Assembly (NCBI GenBank): GCA_003427395.1
Contig: BFEA01000057.1
Span: 2,828,884 to 2,874,564, forward strand
Length of the DNA stretch: 45,681 nucleotides
Source: Chara braunii
Lineage: Eukaryota; Streptophyta; Charophyceae; Charales; Characeae
Direction: 5' to 3'
Of the stretch, positions 1-10,401 are shown piece by piece. The notes beneath the pieces were generated by a model. It was not told the DNA's origin and searched no databases. It saw only the letters and a list, made by a program, of their open reading frames with translations. Position 1 is the stretch's first letter; the number at the start of each line of letters is the position of its first letter. The translations under genes and the position numbers were made by a program.

Positions 1-462
1 CCCGGGTTTTAGTTCTATGCATTTCTAAGTGACGAGACACCTGGTCCTCCAGGCGAACTCTTCATTAATTATTTTGCCAGTACTGAGACCACATGAGGTT
101 TCAAGTTTATCGCGGAGGGATGGGACGTCGGACTCGTCTGACGCACCCCTCACCTTAGTTAATATTTTTGCAAGAATATTGTCGGAGTTGCCGACCCCAT
201 ACATCTTTCATTCATTCTTTGGAGTTCTTTTGCAGTTTTCTGGAGTTATCGAGCGGTATGCTAGGGGTAGAACCGTCGCGTGGTCTACACGGTTGCTATT
301 TAAGCTATGCTACACAGTAGGTATCCTCAATCTGAGTGGTGTATTGAGTGGAAGGATTGAGTTCCGTAACTCTATTGTGGAAGGGTGGAGGAGAAGATGT
401 TGTAAGATTAATGCTCAAGGCATCTTCTTCTACTTTTTGGTTCCATTGTGTGTAATCTTTCT
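1..462. other. Anonymous flank left of element A
   Basis: I recognise no gene, RNA or repeat here. The stretch lies beyond the broken end of element A's 3' LTR and does not resemble the end of the matching 5' LTR (23587-23885), so the last ~300 bp of that LTR have been lost or replaced. Open frames here are short and of unremarkable composition. Confidence 0.5.
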
Positions 463-1255
463 CACCAATGCCGACCTCCCACACACACCAGGTACACACT
501 CTCGTCTCCCTCATCACCCCTGACCACCCACTTATGTGCCTCCTCCCAAAGACCCCGGTCGCCCTCCTCTGCCTCGTGCCCTGCAGGCCGGCTATGGCCG
601 TCACCTCTCAGCGCCCGTGCGCGCCCTGGCCAGCTAGCGCACATGCAGACACTTGCGCATCGTTGCAGCAGCGTGTCCGCATTGCCTGCCTCGGCCAGAA
701 TCCCCCTCCCTGGCTGGCCTACTTCCTATATGGAAGTGACAGCTGCTGCTGGACTCCCTGGGCCTGGCCATGGAAGTTTCCAGTAGCTTCTCGTCGGGCC
801 CTAGTGTCTGAGCCTAGGCCCATTTGGACAGTTGAGGGCCTGGGCCCTTTTTAGTTGGGCACACCCCGCATTTTCCAGGCTCTTAATGTTTGTTGTATTT
901 GCACCGGCCCACAGGGTAGATACGACGATAAGGCTGCTTTCTTGTTGGCCCTTGGCCACTTCGTGATGTGTCGGCCGCTCAATGTGTGCATCCAGGGCTC
1001 AACCACCCGGGCCCTGGGCTCAATTGTGTGGCGCAGTTGCTTCTTCTGGAGGAGGCCACGATAAGTTTCAGGTTGCACTTCAACCAACTATTGTGCATCA
1101 ACTGTCTGAGACCCGCATTGGAAAATGTTGAGGTAAGGGCCTCTCCTGAATATTCAGGCCTGCCTTCACTTAGGGCGGGCATGAGGCTTGCTGGGGGGTC
1201 ACATTCCAGAACATGTGCATGTTGCCTAGGACCCCCTGAGGACGGAGTCCTCACA
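463..1255 (-). repeat. Element A 3' LTR, truncated
   Basis: This is a direct repeat of 23886-24679, clearly alignable along about 790 bp with scattered substitutions. It begins (minus strand) with TGTGAGGAC directly after the polypurine tract. It should run about 300 bp further left, as the 5' LTR does, but similarity ends at the shared CACCAATGC near 463. A TATA-like core lies inside the perfect inverted repeat ACTTCC/GGAAGT at 721-737. Confidence 0.85.
721..737 (-). promoter_or_regulatory. TATA-like core inside a perfect inverted repeat (element A LTR)
   Basis: Minus strand reads ACTTCC-ATATA-GGAAGT, 6-bp arms around an ATATA core. Element C's LTR has the same arrangement with a compensated arm pair (CTTTCC-ATATA-GGAAAG at 36680-36696). 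The position in the middle of the LTR fits a U3 core promoter; that role is inferred. Confidence 0.45.
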
Positions 1256-1270
1256 TTCCATCCCCCTTAG
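1256..1270 (-). other. Polypurine tract of element A
   Basis: Minus strand CTAAGGGGGATGGAA abuts the LTR start TGTGAGG. A purine run immediately 5' of the 3' LTR is where plus-strand DNA synthesis is primed in LTR retrotransposons. Elements B and D have a comparable but shorter GGCCGGC-GGGAG or GGCCGGC-AGGAA tract at the same place. Confidence 0.7.
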
Positions 1271-1293
1271 CTCGAAAGTCCGCTGAGATGTTT

Positions 1294-2980
1294 CTATGAA
1301 GGTGCCTTCGCCTTCAACCGTCTCTCATAGTCTGCCACGATCTGAGGTGTTGTCTCAATTAGTTCCTCTCTGGTGAACCATCGATCTTCTTTCGGATCCG
1401 TATGATGCCTGAATCTGACCCTGTATTCCCTCTTGGGTTTCGACGGTCTCCCTCTGCCCATAGGCTTAGGAACAGGCATGTCTCCATGCTCCAAAATGTC
1501 GTCGACGTCCACGTGGCCATCCATGGTTGGGGGCAGCGTAGATCTCCGTGATGGGAACTGTTGTGTCTGAGCGAAAGGTGCAAGCGTTGAGGCTTGAAAC
1601 ATAGGGTAAGTGCGCAGGTGACCAGGGATTCGGATCACATACGACAGACCATCCTCTTCACTACCCACAATATCCAAGACTTCCCAAGGACCGAAATATT
1701 GAGGCATTAGTTTCCTAGAGATGTCGAATTCCTGCCCTAACTCACTAGACTTAACTAGACACGTTCCCCTATCTGAATTGTGGACCGTCGTCGATGTTTG
1801 TTCTCAGAAGCATCATTGCTTCTTGAGATTTCCTGATGCGTTCGAGAACTTGCTGCAGCAACTTCTCATACTGGACGCCAAATTCAATGGTTCCAAGAGT
1901 TGCAGCAGATCGATTTTCAGGCAGGAGGAAGTCTAGAGCAGATCTAGGCTTCCACGCTAGGTGCAGCTGATTCGGACTGACACCGGTGGTGCTGTGCACA
2001 ACGTTGTTGTATAGACTGGCCATGAGAGGTAACTTCTCATCCCAGTCATGTTGGCTGGGCTTTATGTAATGCCTTATCAGATGCTGCACCATTCCGTTCA
2101 TCTATTCAGCTTGCGCGTTGGCTTCGGGATGATTTCCAGAAGTCATATGTTCTGCAGCCTTCTTCCACATTTCACTTGTGAACCGGATATCTCTGTCACT
2201 AACGATAGTCTTTGGCAGTCCCAAGTCACGTATCCAGTTATCCATGAATAACTTGATGACGTGCTCAGTCCTTGCGGTCTCTGGCATGACAATCAGTCTA
2301 GCGAACTTAGTAAACCTATCAACTATGACAAAGATATACCTCTTGCCACTCTTGGTGGTCACGAGGGTATCCATGAAATCCATGGAGACACTTTGTCCCG
2401 AACCGGCAGAAATGGGTAAAGGCTTAAGTAACCCAACCGGAGCTTGAGTCCGCGGTTTGTCCCGTTGACAGACTTGACAAGTTTGAACGTACTGTTTGGC
2501 TTCGTCTAGCATACCAGGCCACCAAAATCGTAGTACCATATTTGCACTAGTCTTCTTATAGCCAAAATGTCCCCTTGCATCATGACAATCTCCTAAAAAT
2601 AAACAACGCAAAATCTCACTAGTTGTAACAACTAATCTTTTAAACTCTACCTTCTCAAGGAAGAGTAACACATCCACCATCACAAACTCACCAGATGTGG
2701 CCTTGTCTTGGGCCTCAAGTTTGCGGATGATGTCCATCATGATAGGATCTTTCTTGTAGGCTTCCACCATCGATCGAGTTACATCTCCAGATAAACCAAA
2801 CTCAGTTATTAGTGCACCCAGGTAGTCTGCGCTATGTGACAACGCATCCGCAACCTTGTTATACTCTCCCTTCACATAGTCTAGCTTGAAGTCATACAGA
2901 TCTATGACCTCAATCCAACGTTTTAGTGCATCAGAGAGAACAAGTTGTGTCTTGATCCACTTGAATGTTTGATGGTCAGT
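1294..2980 (-). pseudogene. Element A pol, C-terminal half: RNase H end, integrase, chromodomain-like tail
   Basis: Starting at 2980 (minus), the frame gives the RNase H tail (TDHQTFKW, then a VKGEYNKVADALS box). The integrase zinc-binding HHCC module follows (H-x5-H ... CQVCQ), then the catalytic core with D in SMDFMD, D in IVSDRD and E in NHPEANAQ, so the DDE triad is present. A TAG at 2101-2099 replaces the glutamine of the usual QTEQMN block. The frame continues to 1769, then shows a TGG-to-TAG change plus a 1-nt deletion near 1745. The tail (1707-1294) has an AT-hook-like GRGRP followed by chromodomain-like strands (EYRVRF ... RWFTREEL). The first codon is continuous with the RT half across the 15.6-kb insert. 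Confidence 0.9.
2976..2980. repeat. Target site duplication TCAGT, left copy
   Basis: TCAGT at 2976-2980 is repeated at 18614-18618. With one copy removed, the flanking element A sequence joins in frame as the conserved RNase H stretch F-N-L-R-T-D-H-Q-T-F. The duplication could also be read as 4 bp (TCAG), in which case the insert would have TG...CA ends. Confidence 0.85.
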
Positions 2981-3572
2981 GTCGAGCGCATCGGTCCGGC
3001 ACCGCACAAAACGGGGCGGGACCCTCCCGACTGCGTCACGCAGGAGTTGGTCTGATCATCGTCGCGAATACATATGGAGCTTCCGCAAGCCGCTCCGGCC
3101 GAGTGCGCCAGCCATACCTCTCGTGAACCCCTACGACAAGATAGGGCCTACGCAAGGCACGACTTACCTCCACCTTACGGGAGTTGTCACCTCCCTTTGG
3201 TGGGCGTATCCCCGTCGAGCTACCAGTCCACAGTACGAAAGCTAATCAACTGCAATCGTAGAGGTGGACCAACCGAGGGTGTTTCTCGTTCGCTGTAGCA
3301 TACGGGGTACGCGCGGTTTTACGCCTCTATCGGACCCGCACGCGAACCGACGCCTTGGGGGCGTGAGGTCCCAAACGTGGCTCGTCGTCGGACGCATCCC
3401 ACACACCACACGTACACCACTCTAAATAACATAAAAATAAAAACACTCACACATACACATACATATACAGGACGACACATAACAAACAACGCGACAACAC
3501 TCCTAGTCCCTTAGTAGCTATCCCATAACTCTCCGATGCGGAAATCGGATAGGTGTCGCGCGCGAGACTTAG

Positions 3573-3579
3573 TATAAAA
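3573..3579 (+). promoter_or_regulatory. TATA box near left end of the 15.6-kb insert
   Basis: TATAAAA sits in AGTATAAAAGCGCGCGGACG, about 590 bp inside the left terminus. Upstream is GC-rich, free of long ORFs and resembles a U3 region; downstream is a long non-coding stretch. Transcription would run rightwards. No protein-coding frame of note starts within 1 kb. Confidence 0.45.
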
Positions 3580-3599
3580 GCGCGCGGACGCAAGGCTAA

Positions 3600-4760
3600 T
3601 CTCATATCGACTCGCAATGCAAGCATACGCAAGCAGTCGCAATGATGGCGTACTATGTAGTACTCATGCGGTCCTCGTTAATCTCGAGGGTCGCATTCGA
3701 AACTCAAGTGTCGGCTGGCACATGTCTTGAGGGAATGATCTCTCGACGTTGGACAACCGCCAAGTGCGGTTGAGAACCACACCCTCTTCTACACCCTGCG
3801 GAGAGTGGGTGGTACACAGGTTCATACCTGTGATGTGATGGCAATCGTCTCTTATCGCCCCGGAGACCAGCTCCATCATCTAGGGGCTAGAGAGAAATCA
3901 AGGGGTTAGACTTTGACGGTTGTCACGGACTACAACGTCCAACCATAGAAATTATAAAAAACAAAAGATAAAAAGGGATCTCCCTTTTTTGTTAAAAACA
4001 TAATTTGTTTTACCCCTACGCATGGTCACAATAGGTCGTGCGAAAACACTCAAGACATATGTATGTACATATATAGATAAGGGTTATTAATATAGGACGA
4101 TCACTTGTCACAGTCACAGTGGGACTCCTCTCAGCCATATATACGTATGTGATCGCAGGCAGTCAAATCCAAAGTCCGAACCACAAAACATACCTGCAAT
4201 CACATAACAGATTTAACCAAAAGTCCACACACTACACGGGGTCAACTTCAACTATTCTCTGCACTCACACCCCTCACTTTAGCCATGCAAGCCTCACTCT
4301 TGTGCAACTCCTCAAAATAAAACACTTAGTACTTTTCTTAAATGACCGTTCAAATGAAGTCTGGGCAAAAACACAACGAAACAATTCATGCCACAGGGCT
4401 AAAGCCTTTAGGTTGAGTGGCAAGAGTGAATTGGAGTTTAATCGTAAACCGACGAATCGGCAACCGACCTGTTATTAGTGATAACAGAAGATGATCCTTG
4501 TAAGATCAAAAGTTGAATCTAGCCCAAATCTTGAATCAATCGATCAAGAAGACCAGTAACACAAAACAGACCAATCCCCAAGCTAAATCCATAAGTGTAT
4601 GGAGAATACAGTTCCATAACACATTCTCACAAAAAACCCTTCTACAAGCTAAGCCTAGCCCTGCTTCTAAGTCAGTGCCCAACGCAAGGCAGACCTATGG
4701 CAGCATCTCCCCTATTTAGGGTGGATTGCCAGAGTCGCGACCTGTCGAAATATAAACTAA
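3600..4760. other. Non-coding stretch within the insert
   Basis: No convincing coding region. From about 3950 it turns AT-rich. It contains a perfect 9-bp hairpin (3970-3989) and short low-complexity runs. Open frames at 4119-4478 and 4513-4719 have an S/T/N/Q/H-rich composition typical of random AT-rich DNA. Confidence 0.5.
3970..3989. other. Perfect 9-bp hairpin with T-run
   Basis: AAAAAGGGA, loop TC, TCCCTTTTT. On the plus strand the stem ends in a run of six T, which would suit RNA polymerase III termination. No pol III promoter is recognised upstream, so the function is unknown. Confidence 0.5.
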
Positions 4761-4764
4761 CCCC

Positions 4765-5335
4765 TCTAAAGTTCTAAACTAAGAAAATTTTGACGACGCT
4801 TTCCATCCGAAAAGTGCCTTCTCAGAATTTGTAATACCTCAAATATGAAAACAAAAATCTAATTTTAATTCTGGAAAGTCAAATTTTGTCTAACTCCCTG
4901 AATTAGTAAAAATTTGGGCAGCACTCCTTTTAGAAAAGAAAACTTTTCAGATTTGTACTAAGTCAGATTTGAACTCAAAGCAAAACATGAGTTCAACTGA
5001 GACAAAATTTTGACTAACCCCTCAGATTTGTAAAAATTTCGCAAGCACTCCCTTTAGGAAAGTGCTAATCCAAGATTTATACAAAGCTAAGCTCAGAATC
5101 TAAAGTGACTTTGACTTCTCAAGGTCCAATTTTGTCTAACTCCCTAAATTAGCAAAAATTTGGGCAGCACTCCCTTTAGAAAAAAAGGTTTTCCAGATTT
5201 TCACTAAGTCATATATACGAGTAAGACAAACTGAATTTTGAAAGGACAAAATCTGACTATCTCCTTGGTTTTGTAGAAATTTCGGCAGCGCTTCCCATAG
5301 AGAAAGTGGCTTGCCAACCAAATATAACAAATGAT
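4765..5335. repeat. Five divergent tandem repeats, period about 120 bp
   Basis: Units centred near 4800, 4925, 5045, 5165 and 5285 share an order: TTTTGTCTAACTCCCT, then TTAGTAAAAATTTGGGCAGC, then CACTCCCTTTAGAAAAG and TTCCAGATTT. Each holds a small potential hairpin in the same place, clearest in the third (GCACT...AGTGC, 5045-5065). Copies are diverged, so the array is old or maintained only in part. No frame is open through it. Confidence 0.7.
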
Positions 5336-5596
5336 CCCAGAAAATGAAGAAATTGACCTAAGTTAAATAAACTTAACTCAGAAAATGCAGGAACTGAAAC
5401 TAACCCCTATGACTCTAGAGCAACTAAAGTAACTACCTATCAACTGAAACTGAGACTAAGTAGTGATCTCACTCAGCCACATGCAGGCAAAACCACAAAG
5501 GTAAGTACTCTCACCATCCCCAAATCAATTTATCAAACAATAGTTCATAGTCTCTCAATGATTTATCCCTTTATACCCAGCGTACATAGGGCATAA

Positions 5597-6323
5597 AGCT
5601 AGACCACCCAAACTTATGGAACATGTCTAGCTCAACCATTAAATATACACAAACACAGGGCACAACAACTTTTCTCTTCTTTGGGCATATGACTAGGCCA
5701 CCCTAATCGCCCTGAACTGTTTAAGTATCCCAATTTTATATAATTATCTGCACTTTAGTCTTTTGAGATAGCATATAACTGAACCGATCATCTTTAGCTC
5801 AAGATTCAGTCTGCCCCTTCGTACCACAAATTTATTCTTATTTAATAATCTCTTCAGTTTGTGATAAGCTATAGTCAGACCACCCAAACTTATGGAACAC
5901 TGTCTGACTAGCCTGTTCATAGATAAAATAATAATAAAGTATAGTTAAGTTATAACCTTTTGGTTCCAGCATGTGCGTGGCATTGGACCAAGACCACCCA
6001 AACTTATGGAACATGTCTGACCCTCAGCCTGGTTCTTTCTCTTCAAGCCACAACAGGAAGAGGCTGAGCCACCCAAACTTATGGAACATGCTCAGACCTC
6101 CTCGTTCAGAACCAAAAGAAATTGCAAGAAACCCAAAGTAAACAAGGCGACCAAGCCACCCAAACTTATGGAACATGCTTGGTCCCTGTAAAGTCAATCA
6201 CAGTCAGCCCTCGCAAGTCAGCGCAACCAGACCACCCAAACTTATGGGAACATGTCTGGTCCTTCGGGCAATCAAAAATAAACATAGCACTGGGTCTCCC
6301 CAAACTTATGGAAACTTGCCCAG
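5597..6323. repeat. Array of stem-loops with a shared ~22-nt loop and covarying stems
   Basis: At least seven copies of the loop CCACCCAAACTTATGGAAC plus ATG lie between short paired arms. Arms: 5597-5603/5626-5632 AGCTAGA/TCTAGCT; 5872-5879/5903-5910 TAGTCAGA/TCTGACTA; 5991-5993/6016-6018 AGA/TCT (degenerate); 6064-6068/6091-6095 CTGAG/CTCAG, extended by GAGG/CCTC past a bulged A; 6149-6155/6178-6184 GACCAAG/CTTGGTC; 6226-6231/6255-6260 ACCAGA/TCTGGT; 6290-6294/6319-6323 CTGGG/CCCAG. Arm sequence changes but pairing is kept while the loop is nearly constant. A decayed copy without arms may lie at 5693-5720. Spacing is 60-180 bp and spacers are unrelated. No protein explains it. Confidence 0.85.
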
Positions 6324-6329
6324 CCTTTG

Positions 6330-7100
6330 ATAGACCCAGTCAAACTCAAGCAAAACTGTCTTTCTCTCATCCTTCCCCCAGATGCAACCCCACAATCTGC
6401 TTTCAGTCGGACAACAAAATTCAAACTGACATTGCGCATACATTCCTTTATTTATTCTGGATCATATCCTGAAAGTCAAACTGAAAGTCAAAGTAGGGAT
6501 GCACTCAGTATGCTCAATCAAAACATAAGAAGGAATACAAATATTGGGTTATAGTTGGGTTTATAGAAGGAGATGAAAGGTTACCTCTCAGAGTTCCCTG
6601 CCTCCAGAACTCCTCCTGAGTTCCGACAGAGCTCCCGCAATCGCTGACTCCCCATAGAGTCTTGCTGCGGTCCTACAGGTTGCAACCCCGACTGCCGCCT
6701 TCCTCTCGTAACAGGTCTAGACTGAGAGTAAGAACGACAGAATGAGGGGTTTGAGTCTCGAGATACAAGAGGGAGACTGACTCAACTCCCAGGAGAGGGC
6801 CTTGAAATCTCGATGCGCCTGAGGGCCTCGCAATGGCGGCCAAGATGTAGCAACAACTTCGTCAAACTGAAGTCAAACTGCCTACTGTTAACCCTCTTGT
6901 TCTTGCAGCAAAACCTCCTTTCAAGGAACTCAATCACTCCGCCAAACTCGTGGTCCGGAGTGCAATGGCCACAACTCCAAACACGGGCTGTGAGCCAAAA
7001 ACACAGTCTTCTCCCATGCCGCAGTGAAAACAGCAGCGCGGTCCAACTAGCCGCACAACAGGCAGAGTGCACATATTTTGTAGTGCAATTCTCCCTCAGC
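6330..7100. other. Non-coding stretch after the stem-loop array
   Basis: No gene is recognised. Frames on both strands (for example 6813-7220 plus, 6782-7072 minus) overlap each other, show no domain and lack sustained codon bias. Confidence 0.4.
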
Positions 7101-7105
7101 CCCGG

Positions 7106-7159
7106 CCAGTATCCGGTCCATAGCTGGACTCACGCTATTGCAGTCCGCAAGATGAACAG
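7106..7159 (+). repeat. 54-bp direct repeat, copy 1
   Basis: CCAGTATCCGGTCCA ... GGACTCACGCTATT ... GATGAACAG. It matches 7695-7748 with a handful of substitutions. The two copies lie within a run of imperfect segments (7.1-8.1 kb) that repeatedly contain GGTAAG and CTTGCTC motifs. Confidence 0.7.
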
Positions 7160-7694
7160 TGCATCAAATAATAGGCAAACCTTCAACTCGTTGCTCGTCT
7201 GCAGCTCCCTTACTTGGTAGGCTGCGCAACACCTCGGCCAGCAGCTAAACATGCAGCCTTGCGGCCGTCTCCTTGCCGCTCCCCTGATATGATAAGCAGC
7301 GCTTCGGCCAAAATGGAAGGTCTGCACTTTCCATTGCCCCCGCTGTAGCTTCAATTATCTCGATGGGCAGTGTACCGACCAAATGGTGGGCTTGTGATCT
7401 CACGGCCTTCCTGCTATGCAGAACCGGACCGAACCTTCAACTCGACGACGCGGAGGCTCCCTACCAGGTAAGTCTTCCTACTCTCTCTCTGCTCCGTGTG
7501 CAAATAGCAATGGCAACGACCAGCAAGACTATTGCAGATCAGCAGAGTGCGAACGGATCTCCCACTGGGCTGTAGTCAGGTACGTGCTCCTTCAGCTCTG
7601 TGAATCGGCCCTCTTTCTACGGGTACCTCCGTATGATCACAGCAAACATGCGGGTGGATCTTCCCTCAGAACACAGGAAGGTGCAACCCCCTTG

Positions 7695-7748
7695 CCAGTA
7701 TCCGGTCCACGATCGGACTCACACTATTCCAGTCTGCAGGATGAGCAG
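7695..7748 (+). repeat. 54-bp direct repeat, copy 2
   Basis: CCAGTATCCGGTCCA ... GGACTCACACTATT ... GATGAGCAG, the partner of 7106-7159. Its left neighbour at 7653-7684 is a degenerate member of the 33-nt hairpin family also found at 8236 and 8485. Confidence 0.7.
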
Positions 7749-8235
7749 CTCACTGGTTAGCAGACGGATTCGCAGCCTCCCCCCCCCCCCGGCCGATGGG
7801 TAGGTAAGCCTTCAGCCTGTGGCTTGCTCCACCTTATCCAGTAAGACCAACGCCGCTCCTATCAACAGGCAAGCCCTCTATCATGTTGCTTGCTCGCAAC
7901 TTCTTACTACTCCCTTCGATAGGATGAGCAAAAAACCGGAAAGAGTTTCTGCAAAAACTGGGTCCGACACACAGCAGTTTGTCACTGTAGTTCCCTTCTC
8001 AGTTCATTCCGCACGGTCGCCTCAACCCGACAGGTAAGCATCCTTTTTTGCTCATCCCTTCCTTCTCTCTTCATGGTGCCGCCCTCTTTCTTCTCCAGGC
8101 AACGCACTCGACCAGTTAAGCCTTAAGGCATCCGCGAATTGCTAATGATAGATATCCCTCGCTAGGACACGGGAAGATCACGCATGCCGAGGGGTACTGA
8201 GAGCTACTTCCAACGATGGGGGTGCTCGAATCAAA

Positions 8236-8268
8236 ATGAATCTTCCGCCTGAATGCAGGAAGATACAT
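8236..8268. repeat. 33-nt hairpin family, copy b
   Basis: ATGAATCTTCC, an 11-nt loop, then GGAAGATACAT: ten of eleven positions pair with one A-A mismatch. The same hairpin occurs at 27668-27700 inside the hAT-like element, with a compensated pair and the same A-A mismatch. More degenerate copies are at 8485-8517 and 7653-7684. Confidence 0.65.
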
Positions 8269-8484
8269 CTCTACTTCAAAGTCCTCCCCTTCGTATTGCA
8301 ATCAGGTAGTATCTCTTTCGCTTCCTCTCCCTTTTTCTCATCATCTATCCCCCGACTTTTCTACTTATCACTTCCTCAACTAACCTCCTACTCTACTAAC
8401 TCGACTAACCTTGTTTCTGTGCACTCTCCTCTTCGACTATTCCACTCTTCACCCCGCCCCCTCACTGGGTTCTACGGAACGAGA

Positions 8485-8517
8485 ATGAATCTCCCGCTAA
8501 GACCGGGGTAGGTTCAT
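8485..8517. repeat. 33-nt hairpin family, copy c
   Basis: ATGAATCTCCC ... GGGTAGGTTCAT. The outer five base pairs (ATGAA/TTCAT) are intact and inner pairs are looser. Length and loop (GCTAAGACC) match the other family members. Confidence 0.5.
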
Positions 8518-8519
8518 CT

Positions 8520-10400
8520 CCTTTCCCATCCCTTCTCCCACGCCAAAACTAACACCCCTATTACAAAACTAGCACCATGAATCTACTCGCCCCACCGCAA
8601 AACCCTTACTTCGTATTTTTCCTTGCCCGATTTCGTTAAGAATCGGACAAGATAGTCAATCTTCACTTACTCCATATCCATCACCCTCGACACCTTTGCA
8701 CAACCTTTCTCCTTTCTAGCTCCCTGGCCGCTAACTTCCCTACTAATCTGACTTTACGTTCGGGGTCGCCCACCCCGAAAACCCTCGGAACGAACCTTAC
8801 ATCGCCGAAAACAGTCAATAATCGACCGAACTATGACAATCTTCACTCGCCATGTCCCTCGTTTTACCGCCATTTTCTGCGCACATTTTTTCCTTCTAAC
8901 CTCCGAAATCACTAACCTTTCGTCAAAACTAACATTACCACTATATTCGCCTAACTCAAGACCTATACTTAGCATCTTCAACATCCGGTTGTCGTCGAGT
9001 ATCGAACAAGATATCATACCCCTTCGCCTGCCATAGCCGCTTCTCCTCCCCCCCTTCTGCCCCTAGCACAGAAGGGCGTCCAGATACGTCCTTGCACAAC
9101 TGTCTGCGGCTCTCCGCTTGTCCGTGCCTGCTCTGCGCTAGCTCCTCGCCATTTCCAATGGCCGATGCACCTGACCCAAGAACCCCGCCCGATTCGTTTC
9201 TCCTTCTTTGCAGCCCCACTTCATTGCCTTAGTACCCCGTACCTCCGCTGCCTTGCCTTGACCAGCCCGAGGGAACTTTGGGAACGATCAGTTGCAGGCT
9301 GGTCCGATTGATCTACCACTCGTATAGCCCTTCGCTCGGTCCCTCTCGCTCCCTGTGCCAGCGCTCTGCTCAGGTCATGCTCACACTGCGACTCTGGTCT
9401 TTTCGAAGAAGCCCGACCCTGATACTACTGGCTGGCGCCTGGCCGGTGGAAGAAGCTCGGTCCGGGTGCTACCGGCTAGCCCTTGGTCGTTACCACCCAC
9501 CCGCTACAGCAGATATCGCCCCTGCTGGTGGGTGCAGCTCCCGCATGTTCCCTCATTGGAGGCTTGAGCATGGATGTGGCTCTGTAGAACGGGGTAACTT
9601 CGGCGCGGTCATGAAAATAGTTCGTGGTCGCACTTCAGGCCGCCTTGTGAATACAACACACCCCCACGCGACCTCACCGGGCCCGAAACGTAGGTCGTAT
9701 ACATTCAGCATTACCGACCCTTTTGCCTCAAGTGCGATTACAAACTCAAGCCCTGACCTCACCCTGTTCTCAACAGCGGCATGATAGACGACTTTCAGCA
9801 GCACCCGGAACACACGGTGTCGCACGTTTTCCAGTCGGGCCTCTCAGAGCGACCGGAAAGCCAACAGGTTGTCACGCAGGATTTTGAACTTGATTGCAGT
9901 AAATAAAATGAATTAAATAATGCAAATCTCTTCCTGTTGTGTGCGTCCGGCTTCGAGCGAGACCCTTCAATTGCGGTCTTCGCCGGGGCCCGGTCTTAGG
10001 AATCTTTTATTTTGATTCGGAACAGCAGAAAATTATGCAAATAATAATCATGAAATTATGGGGTGCTATGCATGCATTAAGTATGTCGATCTGATTTTGA
10101 GAACTGTGACAAAACATCCACGAAGGCAATTATCAAGCAAGGATAATGCAGAAAATAAGACTGACTGACTCGAGCAAGGACATAGGCAATTGAATGAGGG
10201 AAGAATGGGAACTTATAATAATCTCATAAAGTACACATGAATGAGCATGGTCAGCACCTCTCAAGAGCCCTTATTCATCCCTCTAGTCAGTCTCTCTCAA
10301 TCTCTTTTCATTGATCTCCTCTGGTGCCATGACCCACGCCCACGTACAATCTGAGACTGGGGCTTCGTGACAAAAAGCCACCTGTAGCCAACAAGCTCTG
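8520..10400. other. Stretch without a recognised gene
   Basis: The left part (8.5-9.0 kb) is C/T-rich, the middle (9.0-9.85 kb) is GC-rich with overlapping open frames on both strands (9278-9784 plus, 9553-9825 minus), and the right part is AT-rich. The minus-strand frame at 9553-9825 (VRSGLEFVIALEAKG ... VLNVYDLRFG) is the more protein-like of the pair, but I recognise no family. Confidence 0.4.
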
Positions 10401-10401
10401 A

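Noticed and set aside
5597-6323. CRISPR-like array of repeats and spacers
   Set aside because: The repeated part is only ~22 nt flanked by variable arms, spacing is irregular (60-180 bp), and the genome is eukaryotic; the covarying arms are not expected for CRISPR.
9278-9784. 168-aa plus-strand frame as a gene
   Set aside because: Overlaps an equally plausible minus-strand frame, has no recognisable domain and lies in GC-rich DNA where long frames arise by chance.
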